DNA of 41,464 nt. Origin: Gracilaria caudata (taxonomy: Eukaryota > Rhodophyta > Florideophyceae > Gracilariales > Gracilariaceae). The DNA lies in the NCBI GenBank assembly GCA_030374735.1, contig JASCIV010000131.1, positions 1 to 41,464 on the forward strand, given 5' to 3'. A model generated the notes under the pieces. That model worked only from the letters and a program-made list of their open reading frames with translations, was not told the origin of the DNA and ran no database searches. This document shows positions 28,306-37,478 of the stretch, in pieces. Within the stretch, counting starts at the first letter, position 1, and each line of letters begins with the position of its first letter. Position numbers and translations under genes: made by a program.

Positions 28306-28683
28306 ATGAGTACGTGGTTTGAGAACCCTGTAGTTTCGATTCCCAGTAGCCTTCATCACTGATCCTAACATTCTCTTCAGACTCTCACACAGGATTCAAA
28401 CCCAAGTCTGTACTAAAGCAGTCACCAGCTCAGAGCTCAGTACCTGTGGTTCCAAAGCATGGCACGGTAAGTTTCAATGACGTTACAACTTTCAGAGCAT
28501 CAATCTTACGCCTTTCTCTAATAACCCTGTTGTCCGGTGGCGAACTAGGAAACTGTTGAACAGCTTCGCGAGATTTTGAGGTCAAAGGAAAAGGAGCTGG
28601 AAAATCTGCGAAAGAAAACAGTGGAGTATCAAGCTCGACTGGATAGAGTCGCGCTCGTTCTCAAGTCAAACGACAACAACTAG
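28306..28683 (+). CDS. Small coiled-coil protein, 70 residues, three exons
   Basis: Too short and split to appear as a single frame; reconstructed from splice signals. Exon 1 contributes only ATG-A (28306-28309). Intron 1 is 83 nt (GTACGT...CACACAG). Exon 2 is 28393-28466. Intron 2 is 82 nt (GTAAGT...GAACTAG). Exon 3 is 28549-28683, ending in TAG. Introns of 82-83 nt match those elsewhere in this window. The protein starts MRFKPKSVLKQSPAQSS, has a Pro/Val linker, then a highly charged heptad-like helix (ETVEQLREILRSKEKELENL and RKKTVEYQARLDRVALVLKS) and ends NDNN. I do not recognise a family. A single amphipathic helix suggests a subunit of a larger complex, but that is inference. The exon 3 frame is the best supported part; the 4-nt first exon is less certain. 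Confidence 0.55.
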
Positions 28684-28881
28684 TCTATCTGTGGAAAATC
28701 AGATCAACGCACCCGTCGATATGCTTGATGTTCGAGCGGCGTTGTCAGTGAAGCAAGCAAGCAAGCCGTTTCTTGAAGGCAGCACGACGGTTGGGGTGAT
28801 GAAAGAGTGTTGAGGAAACGCGAAGTCACGCTTGCCCAGTACTACACTGGCCATGTGCTATCGCTTCATCGTGTGGCGTCT

Positions 28882-28889
28882 TATATATA
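28882..28889 (+). promoter_or_regulatory. TATATATA box
   Basis: TATATATA lies 44 bp before the ATG at 28933. It is one of the clearer TATA-like sequences in the window and is the main positional support for the weak gene candidate downstream. Confidence 0.35.
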
Positions 28890-28932
28890 GAGAAGAAAAC
28901 CTTGCGTTGCGGGTGTGGAACCAACGTGAAGA

Positions 28933-29565
28933 ATGATGCCGATCAGGTCGTCTTTAGGTGCCGGTGTACGCATTCCTCGCGTCGTGAACTGCTTCGAGGT
29001 TTGCCGCGAGCAGCGAAGAGCTCCGTGTCTGCTTGATTCGACAGTTTCCACAAAAGTTCTTGGCCTTCATACAGAGAGAGAACCTTGTTTAAAGGTTCTA
29101 CTGCAGTCTAGTAATGGAAGATTGCTGTCGAAAATAAAGAAGACAACAACTAATGTATTTTTCCCTTCGCGGGGAAAGCCTGAACTGAAGGTTAACTAAC
29201 TAAAGCCTCCCTGCAGATGTTCAAAATTTCTCTATTGAGTTCGACATTTCTTTCAAGGCGTTCAGACTGAACTTCAGAGGCGACAGGAATTACTCCACAA
29301 CGAGCTCTTTAGCTTATCTTTTATTGATGACGACGGAGAACGCAGGTTACAAATGGATGAAGCATGTTGGTTTTGCTTTCGAAGCTTTCTCCAGTCTTTG
29401 TGCATATTTCTTTTTAGCAGACTGATTACGCGAAGCTCGATTATCGTCATCGTCACCGTCTCTTTGGTCCTTGCCTATGTCCTCATTCGAAATCGGGAGA
29501 TCGTTGATTGGTATTCAATGAATTGTTCTTTGATGCCCAACACGTCTTGCTTAAGTGCCCTTTAA
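28933..29565 (+). CDS. Weak candidate: two-exon membrane-anchored protein
   Basis: Exon 28933-29190 and exon 29266-29565 would join across a 75-nt intron (GTTAACTAAC...GCGTTCAG) into about 185 residues. The first part is basic, without motif. The second begins TELQRRQELLHNELFSLSFI, a probable helix, then an acidic DDDGERR. It ends with a hydrophobic segment (RSSIIVIVTVSLVLAYVLI) that could span a membrane, leaving a ~30-residue tail. Support comes from the TATATATA 44 bp upstream and an intron length typical of this window. Against it: the donor GTTAAC is unlike the GTAAG/GTACG donors of neighbouring genes, other frames here also look open, and no homologous family is recognised. If the intron is not used, the 88-codon frame simply ends at 29199. 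Confidence 0.22.
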
Positions 29566-30839
29566 TAAACGCGGTACAACAGAAGAAGCTGCCAACTCGT
29601 GAAGAAAGTGATTACAATGCGTTATATGTAATAGACAATGGCCGTAACAACTTTTGGCCTTCCTGAAGAGCGAGAGCCAACACTAGAAGGACGCCCACAT
29701 TTTCGGATTAGGGAATTATTAAAGAAGACGCACGATCTACTGCTTTTGTTTACAATGCCAAGTTTCGTAGACACCTCATTCGCAGATGGAAATGTTCTGC
29801 TGCTGAGAACTGAAGCAAGTTCATGAGCAAAGCGCTACAGAATACGCACGACGAAAATTGCTCTAGCTTGTGTAACAAAGCCGAGCTGCTCGCAGCAAAG
29901 GACAGCTCTCTTGGGTCGCGTGCTTCGATTTGTCCTCCATGCTTTCTGTGAGCAAAAGATATATCTGTGTTGTGGAATTAATATTCGCAGCTAAAATGTC
30001 GAACTAGAGAAGTACCGAGAAGACAGATTTCTTCTACTCACTAGCAGTACCGAGGTACTTTTCCGATACCACATTGACACAGCAAGGAGCAAATGGGGAA
30101 GCATACGAAGATGAACGATATGATAAGTTGTTAACTCCATGCAGGGTACCAGGACTCTGGCGGGAGTATGTAGGATGCTCATTGTAAGAAGAGGGGGCTA
30201 CTTTATTCTTGCATTTTCCTGGGGTGCCAAAGACGAAGATCGCAGCTGTCGGCTTCTGCCGTTCCGGCAACAGGAGTTCGTTGAGATGGCAGAAGCTGAA
30301 AGAAGCCACTCATCAGCATAAACAAAGGTGTGTCGAAAAAGACATCGACCGCTTTATCGGTCATTCAAGATGACTTGAAGAACAAAGCTCGAAAGGGAAA
30401 ATACTTCAGGTGATTAGCACAGAACTTGATTCGGCGTACGGATGTCAGAAGAGAAGTATAGGCCTGTCTGATAATCTACAAGACTGGTCTATTAAATGAC
30501 GAAGACGAATTACCAATTCAACAGTTTCTTACCCTCTTGCAAGATGTGGATCCCAGACAGAAAATCTTCACCAAACAGCCAAACTTGCTTGTTTGCGTAT
30601 ATCTACGCATATATAGTGCGCTAGCTGCAACGATGGGAGAATGAGTGTTATTCTCTGTGGACTTTAGCTTCTGACATCATTTAGCTAGGTCTTCTTTGCC
30701 CTTCTCTTGTAGATGATTCAAATAGTTTTCCATACATCTTTGGTGCCCAGTCGTGCTTGCCTCACTCTCTGGTTAGCTTGTATTCCTGTCTTCCTTTCAA
30801 CTTCTACTGGCGCGCAATAAGCGCGGTTTTGCTGGTCAA

Positions 30840-32311
30840 CTAGCTGACATCCATTACGTGATCTCTTTCATCATCGTAAAACTCTCCATCGGCCTGCCGT
30901 CTGTCAACCCTTGGTCGAACGTCAGGATTCTGCTCTTCTTCATCTTCTGAAACGAAGTAAGTCGGTGGTACTTCCTGCATTTGGACCGAAGGTGCTGCAC
31001 TCAAGCAGCGTAAGTTTTCCATCACTTTCACCTTTAGCTGCTCAATATACCCACGGTTATTTTGGTCAACCATATCAGAATTCTTTGAGAAGTGAAGCCT
31101 GTGATCTGGTTCAAAGTACTGCCAGTAATCGTTAAATGGAATTTGGTCATCCACTGCCGTGTCTAGAAGCAAAGCTGTCTCATAAGCCCAACACCGAGCC
31201 ACGCTGCGAATATTGTATCCACCTCCTCCTAGCACCAAAGTCGGTAAGTTGAAACTCTTGACAAAATGTACACACTTCCCGTGCCCTTTGATTGTTAGGT
31301 TGAAACATCCTAACCGATCATGTGCAAGAGAATCCGCACCGCACTGTAGTACAACAGCTGAAGGCCGAAACATTTCCATAACCTTCTGAATGATCGGTTC
31401 GAAGACCCTTTCATAATTATCGTCATCAATCCCGTCTTTTAACGGGAAGTTGACGGCATAGTACTCTCCAGCACCGGAACCTTTGTCCCAGACATCTCCA
31501 GTTCCGGGAAAGAACATGTCGCCGAACTTGTGTAAGGACACAGTCATGACACGATCTGTTACGTAGAATGCTTCTTCGACACCGTCTCCGTGATGTACGT
31601 CTATGTCAATGTACAGTACTCGCGGGAAGAACTTGAGCAATTCCAGTATAGCTAGGACAATGTCATTTGTGTAGCAAAACCCAGACGCTTCGGATTTCTT
31701 GGCGTGATGTAAACCGCCCGCCCAGTTAATTGCAATATCAGAGGTGCCGGACATCAGCTTTCGTGCTCCATCGATACTCCCTCCGGTGTACAATTGACAG
31801 AATTCAAATAAGCCATCAAACAGGGGACAATCGCCTCCTGATCTTCCAACGTTGAACTTGGTGAGTTGCTTCGTAAACTCCTGGCAGTTATCAGGAGTGA
31901 CTCTTTGCAGGAAATCAATATAGTCTGCAGCATGAAATTGCCTGAATTCGTCAGGAGTTGCAAGCCTTGGTCGATATACATCCTGTTCGCAAATGAGATG
32001 CATCAAATGAGTCAGAACGGAATTTCTTTAGCGCTATAGGGCTCGAAGTTTATGAGACTTCAATCTTACCATCTTTCGATAGAGCCCTATTCAGAGAGCC
32101 AGTTATTGTTGCGTGTTGGAAAGCCATGTGATTTGTCAGAAACGTTCGACTCCTTCAAGAAAGAATCAAGCGTCTTATAAAGTAACTTACCGTACGCAAG
32201 AGTTAGATTGTGAGTCATGCTTAGTCGATGTGGTTTCATCGGATGGTGTTGGCCGTAGTAAAAACCACCAATATCGTTGTCCATGAAATACGAAATACGT
32301 CTCTTTGTCAT
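30840..32311 (-). CDS. HDAC1: Class I histone deacetylase (HDAC1/2/RPD3-like), three exons with a 17-nt microexon
   Basis: Exons 32311-32191, 32086-32070 (17 nt) and 31982-30840 give 426 residues. Introns are 104 nt (GTAAGTT...CTGAATAG) and 87 nt (GTAAGATT...GCGAACAG). The microexon completes AYGLYRKMDVYRPRLA, matching the human HDAC1 segment YGLYRKMEIYRP. Zn-dependent catalytic residues are all present: the two His of GGLHHAKK, the Asp/His pair of DIDVHHGDG, the Asp of GADSLAHDRLG, and the Tyr of GGGGYNIRSVARCWAYET. RPD3-type enzymes remove acetyl groups from histone tails in nuclear corepressor complexes. The C-terminus is short and acidic (EDEEEQNPDVRPRVDRRQ). The start is the first ATG (MTKRRISYF); further upstream codons lack ATG. 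The class I assignment is firm; which paralogue it is cannot be said. Confidence 0.96.
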
Positions 32312-32861
32312 TTTTGTTCCACAATAATAGGCTCCCCTCGATGCAGCGACCGTATATTTCCCCACTTCTCACTCTGCGCTCTTAAGTCAAAATCGAGCGG
32401 GAGGTGAACAGCGATGAGGCTGAAGCATCCGCCAAACGAACCTGCGAAACAGTGGCATCGTCAAAACATCCTTGTAATAATACAAGGGTACGACCGTACA
32501 TCAGTTTAAGAGCGCGTCTCACCAAAAAACAGAGTTAAAATTATTACGGATCAAGGTCGCACGTCCGGAGACGAGCAATTTCCCTAAGCATTCCCAGTTT
32601 CAGAAGTCTGCGACTGTCCCTCGTACATCAGATTATCAGATTATCCTTTGCAGCTATCTGGAGTGTCCAAGACACATCGGCGTCTTGCAGTAGACCCAAC
32701 AAATACGGTGTGTACTCTAGACGAAAGGACGGGATTCGGATTGACTGCTTCAGAGGGCCATTGCTTGAAATATCGCGTTCAGTTTTCTCACCCTGGTGAC
32801 GGGGTGATTTCCGCTCGACAACGTCCGAAGTTCTCGCGCCTTCAAATAGTATTTTTTTCAA
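32312..32861. other. Divergent promoter region, HDAC / acidic-protein gene
   Basis: About 550 bp without a gene. A small hairpin CTTGTA-ATAA-TACAAG at 32471-32486 runs into ACAAGGGTA (32482-32490), one of the recurrent words of this window. ATCAGATT is directly repeated near 32627-32642. No clear TATA box was noticed. Confidence 0.5.
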
Positions 32862-33556
32862 ATGATATCTCTTCCCATGGAAGAAAGCAAGGAACACGTG
32901 GAAAGTGATGAAGACTATCAAGACGAAGACTTCGACGAATCATCTGACGACGAACTCGATGACAATGTCGCAGAGAAAAAGCCAGACGAACTTAAGGCCG
33001 CGGAGATGGAAGCGTTGCATAGTTTAACCGAACAAGATATTGAAGGTGGAGACACAGACCTTATACTATTTAGAGTACCACGACATACCAGACTTAGAGG
33101 AGCTTTGAAGGGTTCTAAATTTAACATTTCTGTTGCTGAAAACGTAATCGACAAGAAGCTTGCGGTGTACCAAGGCAGCTACGTGTTTCGAGATCGTGGA
33201 CGAGAGAGATGTGAGCATGTGCGCCCAGTATTCGTCGCTGAAAACAAAAATGGGAAGCCTTTCTTGCTTATGGGTAGGTTACTTGGTTCTATGCATTTGA
33301 ACAAATCGTTTTTGAGCGAAAGAAGGGAGCTGACTTTTCTTTGTTTGCCCGCAACTTATCAGGGAAAAAGTTCTCCAGGTTTGTTACGGTGACATTTGAT
33401 ATGAAACTATCCAGCTTAGGTGATCAACGACCGATGTCAAGAATATATCCGAAAACAAAGGAAAACATGAAACTCAAATATCACCCATTAGGGAAGGTAC
33501 TTTCCCGAGAACATTTTTGTAACCGCACAAGTGTGGAGTTAGACCGCGAAACTTAG
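32862..33556 (+). CDS. Two-exon acidic nuclear-type protein, possibly RPA34-like (RNA polymerase I)
   Basis: Exons 32862-33273 and 33363-33556 (89-nt intron, GTAGGTTAC...CTTATCAG) give 201 residues, or 196 from a second ATG at 32877. Residues ~6-45 are very acidic. A compact domain follows: DTDLILFRVPRHTRLRGALK, then YVFRDRGRERCEHVRPVFVA and, across the splice, PFLLMGKKFSRFVTVTF. The tail is basic (RIYPKTKENMKLKYHPLGK). The LILFRVPRH...LKGSKF pattern loosely recalls the start of the dimerisation domain of Pol I subunit RPA34/PAF49 (LWLIQAP...LNG). Similarity is weak and the assignment is a guess. The gene itself is better supported: the splice preserves the frame and replaces an abrupt stop with a coherent basic tail. 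Confidence 0.6.
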
Positions 33557-34164
33557 CTGCTCAAATTAAAAGCTCTTGCTTTGCACGCCACTACATTGTT
33601 TTCGGTTGATTATCGAGCTCCTGTGTTCTCACAGACCTGGCTTTGTTTTGCAAAACTCGGGGAGACTTGCTTCGGAAAGCACCTTTGGACACCAACACCT
33701 TTTAGCACTGTTTGACCTCTCTCTCGGCTTGACCTCACCTTTTACGCTGCGGAAGAAGTTCTTTGCGCAGAGACAGAGCGTCGTCAAGAGTTTGTACAGA
33801 CGATCCGTAAGTTGTAATTAGGTTTATGTGCTCATAAAAAGAAGAAAGAGTTTGTACGGTACAAGGCACGCGAAAAAGAGTCCTGATTTGGTCCAAATAC
33901 CACTTCATGCGATTGTACAAGATGTACGAAGGGTAACGTTACATCAATTAAATTCCCGTTTGATTGTATCATTAGACCACTGAATTCAAGCTTTTTGGTA
34001 CTAGGATTTCCTTGGAATTCCCATCAATAACCGATTCGGCGCAGGCCCATCCCTGAACGTACGAAGATACTAAATAGATACTCTCCACAACAGCTCGGAT
34101 GGTCGCCAATCGATTACAGGCCCACTAATGATCAGAGTACAGCTGCTTGTTCAAACTGCTCTCG
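33557..34164. other. Intergenic stretch
   Basis: About 600 bp between two plus-strand genes. Short frames only. AAGGGTAACGTTAC at 33929-33942 contains a GTAACGTTAC palindrome and resembles the recurrent AAGGGTA words. No gene is supported. Confidence 0.5.
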
Positions 34165-35049
34165 ATGGTTAACGAAGAAGCATATCGCAAAATACATCCA
34201 CGAGAGTACCTCAAAAGATTCATCGACAAGGACGTACGTCCGGATGGCAGGGCTCTTTCTTCTGCACGAGCGTTTAAGCTTACTACTGGTTCCATTAGCA
34301 CTGCTGTAGGATCCGCTCTAGTAAGACTAGGAAGCACAACTGTTCTGGCTGGTGTGACCGGAACTTTGGTGAGGCCAGATCATGCAACCCCTGAAAAGGG
34401 AATTGTAAGTGTCTCAGTTGAGCTTCTTTCGACTTGCTGCGGGGAATCCAGAAACGTACGGGCAGATTATGCACTTGTACTGACGGAATTTCTTCGCACT
34501 CTCGTCAGCCCCCATATGGACTTGTCTAGGCTTTGCATTGAGCCAGGCAAACTTGTGTGGAACCTGAACCTTACAATTTACTGCGTCGATCATGATGGGA
34601 ATCTTGAAGATTCAGTCGTACTTGGTGCAATTGCAGCTCTCCGCAATGTGCGGCTGCCTACCGTTCGAATGAGAGATGAGCAATATAATGGACTGGATGA
34701 CGGGGCTGACGATGACATTATGAACACTGAAGACAATGAAATGGAAGAAGCACTTAGTTCTATAGTCGCTATTGTGTCGGAAGGAAGAGCAGAGGCTCTT
34801 GAGCTTGATAGTTTTCCTCTGACTGTGTCGTTCCAAATTTTTTGTGAGAAAGCTCTAATGGATCCTTCAGCTGAAGAAGAGGAAGTGTGCGTATCACGAC
34901 TCACCTTTGTCATGAGTCCGTCTGGAGACCTAAAAGGGGTTCTCAAGCCAGGGGGTCATGTTCTTTCTGAAGACCTCTATAAATCTTGTCTAAGGCGAGC
35001 CATTAAGAGAATAGCAGAATACATGAAAGTGCTCGAAGGGGATGATTGA
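34165..35049 (+). CDS. RRP43: Exosome core subunit RRP43 (EXOSC8), RNase PH-like
   Basis: 294 residues from the first ATG at 34165, single exon. The opening REYLKRFIDKDVRPDGRAL followed by GSISTAVGSALVRLGSTTVL is the RNase PH fold of the Rrp42/43/45 group, and LCIEPGKLVWNLNLTIYCVD with DGNLEDSVVLGAIAALRNV fits RRP43/EXOSC8 best. These subunits form the catalytically dead six-membered ring that guides RNA into the 3'-5' exonuclease Rrp44, in nucleus and cytoplasm. An acidic insert at about 185-205 (DDGADDDIMNTEDNEMEE) is longer than I expect for the family. The C-terminal half carries the second RNase PH subdomain (SRLTFVMSPSGDLKGVLKPG). RRP42 is the main alternative. It converges with the glycosyltransferase gene, 85 bp apart. 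Confidence 0.88.
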   Translation: MVNEEAYRKIHPREYLKRFIDKDVRPDGRALSSARAFKLTTGSISTAVGSALVRLGSTTVLAGVTGTLVRPDHATPEKGIVSVSVELLSTCCGESRNVRADYALVLTEFLRTLVSPHMDLSRLCIEPGKLVWNLNLTIYCVDHDGNLEDSVVLGAIAALRNVRLPTVRMRDEQYNGLDDGADDDIMNTEDNEMEEALSSIVAIVSEGRAEALELDSFPLTVSFQIFCEKALMDPSAEEEEVCVSRLTFVMSPSGDLKGVLKPGGHVLSEDLYKSCLRRAIKRIAEYMKVLEGDD

Positions 35050-35134
35050 CGAGTATCGTGGAAGAGTTTGGTAATAGACCGTTCTTTACATCTCTATTCG
35101 CGAACGTTCCGGGCACAATCCAGGATTCTTGCGT

Positions 35135-36070
35135 TCACACGCTTCCGGGCATCTGCCTTCCTTTTAAGCGCCTACCCAATTGGCTCCCATGATGTATACA
35201 GTTACCTCGCAACTCTTCTGGTAGCTCTTGAACGTTTTCTGGGCACCCGGGATATATCTTGTCGTCCCGTGACTTCAGACAGGCATCGAGAGCTATGAAT
35301 TCTGTGTTGAGCGTATTTGCTCGCCTTTGCAATCTCTCAAGCTGTACATCAAGGGGGAAGGCATACGACGTTATTCGCGTAAGCAGAAAGCGAATTCCGG
35401 GTTTAGATAACATGTAAGCGGCCGAACCCCAGCCAGGTTCTGCTCTCGTCAATGTGCCGAACCACTTGTCGCGAAAGAAGGTTGTGATTGTCGGCTGAAT
35501 TCTGAGGAAAATGAAGTGCCAATGCTCATTACCTCTTGTACTTGAACCGAGATGTGCTTCGCGTATAATTTGTGGTAACCTTTGTACCAATGATGATGTC
35601 AACTGGACATCATCTTCCAATATAACTACATGGGAATAGTTATTGCGAAAAGCATCACGCCATGCTCGAATGTGAGAAACTGTGCAGGCAACTTGACCTC
35701 CAGAAACTACATCGTTTTTGGGCATGCCAACTATGGGAATTGGGGGTCTATGCATATTGATTTCATCGAACCGTGTCGCGTACAGTGGGGTGATGTCAAC
35801 ATTCTGTTGCAGCGCCCAGGCTTTGATATGAGTCCATCGTTGCTCGCATTGTCGCATCCCAATGATGTATATAGCGTCTAGTCTGTCATTCACTTCCACT
35901 GAACGGTTGTTTACAGGATTTGCCCTGCAAGGTAGGAGTAAAGAAAACATCATTACCCATTTGAAGCAGGCAAGGTTCCAAACGAATTTTCTCCGCCACG
36001 GTCTATGCTGTCTATGGGCGGCATGGAATAGTTTTTGTTTCACAGAAGCCTCTTCGGTGACCGTCTCCAT
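35135..36070 (-). CDS. GT25-type glycosyltransferase, type II membrane protein
   Basis: 311 residues from the first ATG at 36070, single exon. An N-terminal hydrophobic segment at about residues 30-50 (FVWNLACFKWVMMFSLLL) after a basic stretch suggests a type II signal anchor facing the Golgi or ER lumen. The catalytic region has the GT25 hallmarks: AIYIIGMRQCEQRW near the start, GGQVACTVSHIRAWRDAF, and the acidic VVILEDDVQL (EDD near residue 150), then GWGSAAYMLSKPGIRFLL. GT25 includes bacterial LPS galactosyltransferases and eukaryotic collagen galactosyltransferases. The small size and lack of a second domain resemble the bacterial form, so acquisition from bacteria is possible but not shown. 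Donor and acceptor are unknown. Confidence 0.85.
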   Translation of the reverse strand: METVTEEASVKQKLFHAAHRQHRPWRRKFVWNLACFKWVMMFSLLLPCRANPVNNRSVEVNDRLDAIYIIGMRQCEQRWTHIKAWALQQNVDITPLYATRFDEINMHRPPIPIVGMPKNDVVSGGQVACTVSHIRAWRDAFRNNYSHVVILEDDVQLTSSLVQRLPQIIREAHLGSSTRGNEHWHFIFLRIQPTITTFFRDKWFGTLTRAEPGWGSAAYMLSKPGIRFLLTRITSYAFPLDVQLERLQRRANTLNTEFIALDACLKSRDDKIYPGCPENVQELPEELRGNCIHHGSQLGRRLKGRQMPGSV

Positions 36071-36938
36071 ATTGCTCCCAACTAGAATCAATTGCCGAAA
36101 AGGAGAAATAAACGGCGATCATGAACTCGACGGATATTTGTTTAATGATATTTACCGCACAAGCGTAGTATAGCAACGTCATTCACCTAGAGCTCCGCGT
36201 TCGTCCTGTATGTAAATTTCATCGTTGCGGGCATACTGCCTTCGTATATTGCGGATTTGAACTTCCTATCGGTCCAAACTTTGCTCATGAATCTCGTTTG
36301 GGCCAAAACGTGTGAGTGTTCTTGTATCTGTTTTCTTCGTGCTCACTTATCAACTTCTCTAGCAGCGGGATTTTCGCAGCGGCGCTATAAAGGCGCGTGG
36401 CACTTTGTAACTTCTCGAAACTGTTGCTTCAGTCCCTCACAGACAAAACTGGGGGGTTGCGGTCTTCTGTTCATAAACAGAAAAATGTCCACTTCGACTA
36501 GCTTTTCTTTTGCCATCTACAGCCCCTTTTGTTCACAATAGAGATTATGTGAACAGTATGACCTCTTTATTGGAATTGGTTCTAAATCGGAAGATTTTAA
36601 GCCACACCCTGAGAGGTTTCCCTCTTTAACGGAGACTGCATATACTCAACTAACAGCATGAGCAATGAAGATGGGGATGTCTCGAACGGGAAAGAAAGCA
36701 CCGCATGTCGAAACTCCCTGCACAGTCGCTAGGGAAACGAAATTACTGTACTTGCAGAAGTGTAAGGTTCTGCACAAAACGCATCGTGCCAATGACGATC
36801 TGTCTGTACCCATCTGAAATACACAACACCAGAAACAGTGAAGTAAAGAACTTGATCAGGGGCGAATAAAGAGTCAGTTCAGCATGATGAAGCAAACTAG
36901 ATGAACTGAAGTCAAACTCAGACAAAAGCGTGAATCGT
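36071..36938. other. Intergenic region with an orphan TATA-like box
   Basis: About 870 bp between two minus-strand genes. TATAAA at 36386-36391 sits in a GC-rich frame (GGCGCTATAAAGGCGCG). On the plus strand downstream only very short frames follow (an 18-codon frame from the ATG at 36485, a 24-codon one near 36659). No gene is supported. Confidence 0.45.
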
Positions 36939-37478
36939 TCATTTTCCACCGAGATATCTCCTTCTGGAGTAAAAGCCTCCATCAATACGGCGGCTAAACC
37001 TCTTGTCTAGACCGTCTTCAGGAATAGATGATCTGAAATCTCTCTGTGACCTAGGCTCCAGTGCTATATCGAGGAATTGGGTGGGCTCTTCATCCTGCAC
37101 AGTTCCGTAATCTGTACCACTGATCCATAACATATCCTGGAATCTATCAATACGCGCTCTGTAATCTCTGACTATTTTTCCATTCACGCGTACACGTCCG
37201 TTTCGAATAAGCAGTTCACAAGTCTCAGATGAGGCCACGTTCAGTTTCAAGAGCGCTTTCAACAGGCTCATCTTTTGTTTCACTAGGGGATTAGGCCGTT
37301 CAGAGAAAGATTGGTTTCGCGTTGAATCTTGATTTCCAAAACGTTGACCTTCACGATAGGAATCAAGAGATCTGGATATAGGAACAATGCGCAGCAGTCG
37401 GCGTCTCGTCGTTTTCAGACACAGAGAGCGATCTGAACCCTGGAACGTGGGTAGTGGAGCTCGTACGAATGCTTCCAT
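36939..37478 (-). CDS. S4-domain RNA-binding protein
   Basis: 179 residues, single exon, ATG at 37478. The central part is an S4 RNA-binding domain at about residues 70-117: MSLLKALLKLNVASSETCEL then LIRNGRVRVNGKIVRDYRAR. This is the same arrangement as the S4 module at the N-terminus of RsuA/RluB-type pseudouridine synthases and ribosomal S4. No catalytic domain follows; the rest is basic (DKRFSRRIDGGFYSRRRYLG). The N-terminal ~65 residues are Arg/Ser-rich with few acids and could be an organelle transit peptide, which would suit a plastid or mitochondrial RNA-binding role. That targeting is inferred from composition only. It is divergent from the RNA polymerase I gene, with 795 bp between starts. 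Confidence 0.82.
   Translation of the reverse strand: MEAFVRAPLPTFQGSDRSLCLKTTRRRLLRIVPISRSLDSYREGQRFGNQDSTRNQSFSERPNPLVKQKMSLLKALLKLNVASSETCELLIRNGRVRVNGKIVRDYRARIDRFQDMLWISGTDYGTVQDEEPTQFLDIALEPRSQRDFRSSIPEDGLDKRFSRRIDGGFYSRRRYLGGK

Larger units (their letters stand above)
28684..30839. other. Mostly unassigned region
   Basis: About 2.1 kb in which no gene can be called firmly. Several stretches on the plus strand are open and protein-like in different frames (for example around 29508-29625, 29708-29920 and 30008-30184, the last followed by a GTAAGAAG donor-like sequence), but they do not join into one consistent model. Some are interrupted by TGA or TAG. A minus-strand stretch at 29516-29347 also reads as a charged tail. 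This could be a multi-exon gene, a decayed gene or chance. The best single candidate, 28933-29565, is listed separately. Confidence 0.4.

Noticed and set aside
28330..28350. Possible tRNA T-arm (GTTTCGATTCCCAGT), also near 20064
   Set aside because: The G53-C61 pair is missing and no acceptor stem or anticodon arm can be folded around either site.
29347..29516. Minus-strand charged C-terminal-like stretch with a DGDDDDN run
   Set aside because: No upstream exon with a valid acceptor could be found, and the opposite strand is open over the same bases.
29239..30200. Idea that in-frame TGA codons mean selenocysteine, or TGA=Trp in a mitochondrial insertion
   Set aside because: Base composition is like the surrounding nuclear DNA, no SECIS-like element was recognised, and the frames themselves are not secure.
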